Shown here piece by piece: positions 60,249 to 64,000 of a DNA stretch of 64,000 bases. The translations under genes were made by a program, and so were the position numbers. The notes under the pieces are model-generated. The model searched no databases. It was not told the origin of the DNA and saw only the letters and a program-made list of their open reading frames with translations. Source of the stretch: CAZHJK01 sp964533275 (GTDB lineage: Bacteria > Bacillota > Clostridia > Eubacteriales > Garciellaceae); NCBI GenBank assembly GCA_964533275.1, contig CAZHJK010000002.1:62001-126000 (forward strand), written 5' to 3'. How positions within the stretch are numbered: the first letter of the stretch is position 1; the number at the start of each line of letters is the position of its first letter.

Positions 60249-60788
60249 CTATTTGCTAAAAGGCATTCCTAATAATTTAAGGAGCTCTCTTGCTTCTTCA
60301 TCATTCTTTGCTGTTGTAACAAAAATTATATCCATACCTCTTACTTTATCTACTTTGTCATATTCAATTTCTGGAAATATTAATTGTTCCTTTATTCCTA
60401 ATGAATAGTTTCCTCTTCCATCAAAGGCTTTAGTAGAAACTCCTCTAAAGTCACGCACCCTAGGAAGTGCAATGTTGAATAATCTATCTACAAATTCATA
60501 CATTTTTTCTCCTCTAAGTGTTACCTTTGTTCCTACAGGCATTCCTTCACGGATTTTAAAATTGGAAACAGATTTTTTAGCCTTTGTAATAACAGGCTTC
60601 TGACCTGCAATTATTGTCAAATCATTTACAGCAGATTCAAGAGTTTTTATATTATCCTTAGCTTCTCCAACGCCCATATTTACGATTATCTTCTCAAGCT
60701 TTGGAATTTCCATAGTACTTTTGTAATCGAATTTTTCCATTAATGCTGGCGCAACATCCTTTGTAAACTTTTCCTTTAATCTAGCCAT
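60249..60788 (-). CDS. rplE: Ribosomal protein L5
   Basis: 179 residues; ARLKEKFTKDVAPALMEKF, KIIVNMGVGEAKDN and the TKAFDGRGNYSLGIKEQLIF segment are typical. It binds 5S rRNA. The ATG is eight bases after GGGAGG; a TTG two codons upstream is less likely. Confidence 0.97.
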   Translation of the reverse strand: MARLKEKFTKDVAPALMEKFDYKSTMEIPKLEKIIVNMGVGEAKDNIKTLESAVNDLTIIAGQKPVITKAKKSVSNFKIREGMPVGTKVTLRGEKMYEFVDRLFNIALPRVRDFRGVSTKAFDGRGNYSLGIKEQLIFPEIEYDKVDKVRGMDIIFVTTAKNDEEARELLKLLGMPFSK

Positions 60789-60811
60789 TTCCAATACCTC
60801 CCTTCGCCAAC

Positions 60812-61141
60812 CTAATTGTTAAATGTTTCTCCGCATTTTTTACAATAACGAATTTTAGTTCCATCTTCTAGAAATTTAATTCCTGTTCTTACTCCTGCTT
60901 TATCTTTAGAGCAATAATACATAACATTTGATGCATCAATTTTACCTTCTTGGCGTATTATGCCTCCTTGTTGCACCTTAGCTGTAGGTTTTACATGCTT
61001 AGTAAGCATATTTACCCCTTCAACAATTACTCTATTTTCACTAGGTAAAACAGCTAATACCTTGCCTTTTTTACCCTTATCTTTACCGGCTATAACAACA
61101 ACCGTATCTCCCTTTTTTACATGCACTTTATTATTGGCCAA
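60812..61141 (-). CDS. rplX: Ribosomal protein L24
   Basis: 109 residues with an N-terminal KOW domain (VKKGDTVVVIAGKDKGKKGK) and VMYYCSKDK, then a C-terminal C-K-K-C pair. It starts 50S assembly. I choose a TTG eight bases after AGGAGGTG; the GTG within that site would add three residues. Confidence 0.95.
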   Translation of the reverse strand: MANNKVHVKKGDTVVVIAGKDKGKKGKVLAVLPSENRVIVEGVNMLTKHVKPTAKVQQGGIIRQEGKIDASNVMYYCSKDKAGVRTGIKFLEDGTKIRYCKKCGETFNN

Positions 61142-61158
61142 GATAGTCACCTCCTAAA

Positions 61159-61527
61159 CTATAGTACTTCCGGTGCCAATGATAGTATTTTTATATAGTT
61201 CTTTTCTCGAAGTTCTCTTGCCACTGGCCCAAAAATACGAGTACCTCTTGGTTGTTTATCATCTCTTATAATAACTGCTGCATTCTCATCAAATCTAATG
61301 TAAGAACCATCGTTTCTTTTCAAACTCTTTACTGTCCTTACCATAACAGCTTTTACTACTTCACCTTTTTTTACAACACCTCCGGGTGTTGCACTTTTTA
61401 CAGTAGCAACAATTACATCCCCAACACTAGCATATCTTTTTCTTGAACCACCTAAAACACGAATGCATAAAAGTTCCTTTGCACCTGTATTATCAGCAAC
61501 TTTCATTCTACTCTCTTGTTGAATCAT
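61159..61527 (-). CDS. rplN: Ribosomal protein L14
   Basis: 122 residues; MIQQESRMKVADNTGAKE and GTRIFGPVARELREKNYIKI are diagnostic. It contacts 16S rRNA across the subunit interface. It lies between rpsQ and rplX. Confidence 0.97.
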   Translation of the reverse strand: MIQQESRMKVADNTGAKELLCIRVLGGSRKRYASVGDVIVATVKSATPGGVVKKGEVVKAVMVRTVKSLKRNDGSYIRFDENAAVIIRDDKQPRGTRIFGPVARELREKNYIKILSLAPEVL

Positions 61528-61555
61528 GTATGTTCCCTCCTTTCAACAAAGCCAA

Positions 61556-61810
61556 TTACTTAGCTTTCTCTATAACTTCATCCAGTCTCCATCGTTTATC
61601 TTTGCTTAATGGTCTTGTTTCCATAATTCTTACTCGATCACCAATACCACATTGGTTTTCCTCATCATGGGCTTTAAACTTTGTAGTTCTTTTTACAGAC
61701 TTTCCATATAATGGATGTCTTACAAAGGTTTCTACTGCAACAACAATAGTCTTATTCATTTTATCGCTTACTACACGACCCACTCTTGTTTTTCTATTTG
61801 TTCTTTCCAC
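61556..61810 (-). CDS. rpsQ: Ribosomal protein S17
   Basis: 84 residues; KTRVGRVVSDKMNKTIVVAV and a terminal SKDKRWRLDEVIEKAK. An early 30S assembly protein. It follows rpmC by 20 bases. Confidence 0.97.
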   Translation of the reverse strand: MERTNRKTRVGRVVSDKMNKTIVVAVETFVRHPLYGKSVKRTTKFKAHDEENQCGIGDRVRIMETRPLSKDKRWRLDEVIEKAK

Positions 61811-61830
61811 AGTGAAGCCTCCTTCCTTGA

Positions 61831-62034
61831 TTATGCTTCAATAGCTTTTAATTCTCGTTCCTTTAGAATTGTTTTAATCCTAGCATAACTTTTCTTCACT
61901 TCTTTAATTCTCATTGGGTTTTCCAATTGGCCTGTCGCAAGTTGGAATCTTAAATTGAATAATTCAGCTTTTAAGTCCTTTAATTTTTGCTCTAACTCTT
62001 GTGATGATAATTCTCTTATTTCTTTAGCCTTCAT
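61831..62034 (-). CDS. rpmC: Ribosomal protein L29
   Basis: 67 residues in two helices: AKEIRELSSQELEQKL and FNLRFQLATGQLENPMRI. It lies at the exit tunnel, near where trigger factor binds. The chosen ATG follows AGGTGGTGAATCTA and overlaps the rplP end by 11 bases. Confidence 0.96.
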   Translation of the reverse strand: MKAKEIRELSSQELEQKLKDLKAELFNLRFQLATGQLENPMRIKEVKKSYARIKTILKERELKAIEA

Positions 62035-62467
62035 TAGATTCACCACCTGTTTCTTCTATATCACGACGGGCTACAAATTTTGTTTTTATTGGAAGCTTGT
62101 GCATTGCTAAATTCATAGCTTCACGAGCTAATTCCTCTGTAACCCCTGCAATTTCAAATAATATTCTTCCTGGTTTAACTACAGCTACCCAATATTCTGG
62201 AGAACCTTTACCGGAACCCATACGAGTTTCTGCTGGTTTTTCTGTAACTGGCTTGTCTGGAAATATTTTTATCCAAACCTTACCGCCTCTTTTTATATGT
62301 CTAGTCATCGCAACACGGGCTGCTTCAATCTGATTGGAAGTAATCCAAGCAGGTTCTAATGCCTGTATACCATATTCACCATAAGTGATTTTATTTCCTC
62401 GAGTAGCTTGACCTTTCATACGACCTCTATGCACTCTACGACGCTTAACCCTTTTAGGCATTAACAT
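62024..62467 (-). CDS. rplP: Ribosomal protein L16
   Basis: 147 residues; MPKRVKRRRVHRGRMKG, TRHIKRGGKVWIKIFPDKP and GSGKGSPEYWVAVVKPGRI are diagnostic. It helps place A-site tRNA. AAGGAGG is nine bases before the first ATG. Confidence 0.97.
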   Translation of the reverse strand: MLMPKRVKRRRVHRGRMKGQATRGNKITYGEYGIQALEPAWITSNQIEAARVAMTRHIKRGGKVWIKIFPDKPVTEKPAETRMGSGKGSPEYWVAVVKPGRILFEIAGVTEELAREAMNLAMHKLPIKTKFVARRDIEETGGESNEG

Positions 62468-62484
62468 CTGATGATTCCTCCTTC

Positions 62485-63147
62485 CTAGTTCTTCTTATTC
62501 TCAACTACTTCTTTTTTCGTTGGAAGAACTTCACCTTTATTAATCCATACTTTGACTCCTAATTTACCATAGGTTGTATTCGCTTCTGCAAATCCATAAT
62601 CAATATCTGCTCTCAATGTTTGTAATGGCACATTTCCTTCATGATATCTTTCTGTTCTTGCCATTTCTGCTCCATTTAAACGACCAGCTACTGCTGTCTT
62701 TATTCCTAATGCTCCGTTTCTCATTGCTCTAGTAATAGATTGTTTCATCGCTCTTCTAAAGGAAACTCTTCTCTCTAGTTGAGAAGCAATATTTTCAGCT
62801 ACTAATTGAGCATCTACCTCTACATTTTTCACTTCTACTATATTTATTAAAATATTTTTTCCGGTTATCTTTTCAAGTTCTTTCCTCATAACTTCAATTC
62901 CTGATCCACCCTTACCAATAATCATTCCTGGCTTAGCGGTATGGATATGAACCTTTATTCTATTAGCTGCTCTTTCAATTTCTACATTAGGAATACCTGC
63001 ACTAGATTGAGTTTTCCTAATATATTTTCTTATATTTTGATCTTCTACTAATAGGTCTGCAAAATCTTTATCCTTTGCATACCAACGCGCATTCCAATCT
63101 TTTATTACTCCTACTCTTAAACCATGTGGATTTACCTTTTGGCCCAC
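62485..63147 (-). CDS. rpsC: Ribosomal protein S3
   Basis: 220 residues; MGQKVNPHGLRVGVIKDWNA, the KH domain with MIGKGGSGIEVM and the conserved RRVSFRRAMKQ segment. It lines the mRNA entry and contributes helicase activity. It follows rplV by 14 bases. Confidence 0.97.
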   Translation of the reverse strand: MGQKVNPHGLRVGVIKDWNARWYAKDKDFADLLVEDQNIRKYIRKTQSSAGIPNVEIERAANRIKVHIHTAKPGMIIGKGGSGIEVMRKELEKITGKNILINIVEVKNVEVDAQLVAENIASQLERRVSFRRAMKQSITRAMRNGALGIKTAVAGRLNGAEMARTERYHEGNVPLQTLRADIDYGFAEANTTYGKLGVKVWINKGEVLPTKKEVVENKKN

Positions 63148-63161
63148 TAAATATCCCCTCC

Positions 63162-63497
63162 TTACTCTCTTTCTTTTAGTACAACTGATATATGACTTGT
63201 TCTTTTAAGGATTTGTGTACCTCGTCCTTGTGCCCTAGCTCTAAAACGCTTTAATGTTGGGCCTTGATTCGCTTGAATTTCTGCTACATATATATTTTCA
63301 AGATTCATATCGTAATTATTTTCTGCATTTGCTGCTGCAGAACGAAGCAGTTTTTCTACTGGCAGTGATGCTGCCTTAGGAGTAAGTTTTAATATATTTA
63401 AAGCTTCTCCAAGATTCTTACCCCTTATTAAATCTATTACAACTTTCACTTTTCGTGATGAAATTCTAATATATTTTGCGGTAGCTCTTGCTTCCAT
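63162..63497 (-). CDS. rplV: Ribosomal protein L22
   Basis: 111 residues; ATAKYIRISSRKVKVVIDLI and the beta-hairpin region GPTLKRFRARAQGRGTQI that reaches the exit tunnel, where macrolide resistance changes occur in other species. It follows rpsS by 20 bases. Confidence 0.97.
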   Translation of the reverse strand: MEARATAKYIRISSRKVKVVIDLIRGKNLGEALNILKLTPKAASLPVEKLLRSAAANAENNYDMNLENIYVAEIQANQGPTLKRFRARAQGRGTQILKRTSHISVVLKERE

Positions 63498-63517
63498 TTC
63501 GCAAACCTCCTTCCACT

Positions 63518-63802
63518 CTATCTTACTTTAGAAGTTTTCTCTGACTTATCAGCATGACCTCTATAGGTTCTTGTTGGTGCAAACTCACCTAGCTTATGTC
63601 CAACCATATCTTCGGTTATATAAACAGGTACATGTTTTCTTCCATCATATACTGCAATAGTATGCCCTACCATTTGAGGAAAAAGTGTAGTATCTCTTGA
63701 CCAGGTTTTTAATAATTTCTTTTCACCCTTATTATTTAACTCTTCTACTCTTTTTAATAATCTTTCATCAACATATGGTCCTTTTTTTAAAGATCTACTC
63801 AT
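63518..63802 (-). CDS. rpsS: Ribosomal protein S19
   Basis: 94 residues; SRSLKKGPYVDERLLKRVEE and GHKLGEFAPTRTYRGHA are diagnostic. Part of the 30S head. A 69-base gap to rplB contains the hairpin GGAGTC/GACTCC (63848-63866), without a T-run. Confidence 0.97.
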   Translation of the reverse strand: MSRSLKKGPYVDERLLKRVEELNNKGEKKLLKTWSRDTTLFPQMVGHTIAVYDGRKHVPVYITEDMVGHKLGEFAPTRTYRGHADKSEKTSKVR

Positions 63803-63871
63803 CTATTGGTTGCCTCCCTTCATTTAAAAGATTTGAAATAAACAGCAGGAGTCTCCATAAGACTCCACAGC

Positions 63872-64000
63872 CTATTTATTTTTTCTCTTTTTGACAATGT
63901 ATTTATCAGACTTTTTATTTTTCTTTCTAGTCTTATAGCCAATGGTTGGTTTACCCCAAGGTGTAACAGGACTTGGCATACCAATTCCTGTCTTTCCTTC
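63872..64000 (-). CDS. rplB: Ribosomal protein L2 (C-terminal part, cut by window edge)
   Basis: The last 42 codons of L2: PSPVTPWGKPTIGYKTRKKN followed by a Lys-rich tail and TAG. The rest lies to the right of the window, and the frame is open to the edge. It fits the S10 order rplB-rpsS-rplV. Confidence 0.95.
   Translation of the reverse strand, partial: EGKTGIGMPSPVTPWGKPTIGYKTRKKNKKSDKYIVKKRKNK

Noticed and set aside
61443..61844. Plus-strand open frame across rplN and rpsQ
   Set aside because: It spans two genuine ribosomal genes and their spacer; low-quality composition and no start signal.
1..64000. rRNA, tRNA, insertion sequence or prophage genes
   Set aside because: I looked on both strands and saw no tRNA-like T-loops in proper context, no rRNA segments and no transposase, integrase or phage protein.

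Overview
The window comes from a low-GC, anaerobic, amino-acid-fermenting Firmicute of the Clostridia/Tissierellia type. The evidence is the AT-rich sequence, strong GGAGG ribosome sites with many TTG/GTG starts, the S10-spc-alpha ribosomal order ending in ecfA1-ecfA2-ecfT-truA-rplM-rpsI, a glmS ribozyme, a T-box on trpS, and a butyrate-kinase/2-oxoacid:ferredoxin oxidoreductase pathway. Almost everything is on the minus strand. I saw no rRNA, tRNA, transposase, prophage or CRISPR array.

Left part (1-7.6 kb): a sulphur-handling block with a half-size YeeE/YedE transporter, a TauABC-type importer without an oxygen-dependent TauD, a CoA-disulfide reductase fused to rhodanese, a full-length YeeE/YedE transporter and a lipoprotein with two rhodanese domains. 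7.7-15 kb: a glycan-type block. A polyprenyl-phosphate glycosyltransferase (ArnC-like), a sugar aminotransferase (WecE/ArnB-like) and an ATP-grasp ligase share a minus-strand run with an ABC importer of the nitrate/sulfonate family, next to a GT39 (ArnT-like) membrane transferase on the plus strand. 15-23 kb: loosely linked housekeeping genes (phosphoesterase, exonuclease III, YbaK, split permease, ferritin-like protein, SpoIIE-type phosphatase, polysaccharide deacetylase), a decayed phosphoesterase copy, and a 0.5-kb intergenic element with nested inverted repeats that looks like a structured RNA.

23-37.7 kb: glmS with its ribozyme, then glmM, and further upstream cdaA-cdaR. Between glmM and cdaR sits an eight-gene operon for oxidative fermentation of branched-chain amino acids (ptb, leucine dehydrogenase, buk, a P-loop protein, korDABC). 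A clear sigma-54 promoter precedes it, and a sigma-54 activator gene lies just beyond. 38-46 kb: trpS-trpP behind a T-box, murI, cwlD, and an ECF sigma factor / membrane regulator / TPR-protein module with an ECF-type promoter of its own.

46-64 kb: the ribosomal protein supercluster read leftwards from rplB (cut by the right edge) to rpsI, including secY, adk, map, infA, rpoA and the ECF vitamin-transporter core. rpmJ (37 aa) and rpmD (59 aa) are present although short. The points most worth a second look are the branched element at 19.2-19.7 kb, an in-frame 27-bp insert inside an ABC ATPase that resembles intergenic GGGAC-type hairpins elsewhere in the window, the Arn-like gene set, the heptamer array before trpS, and the Trp-rich frame in front of trpP.
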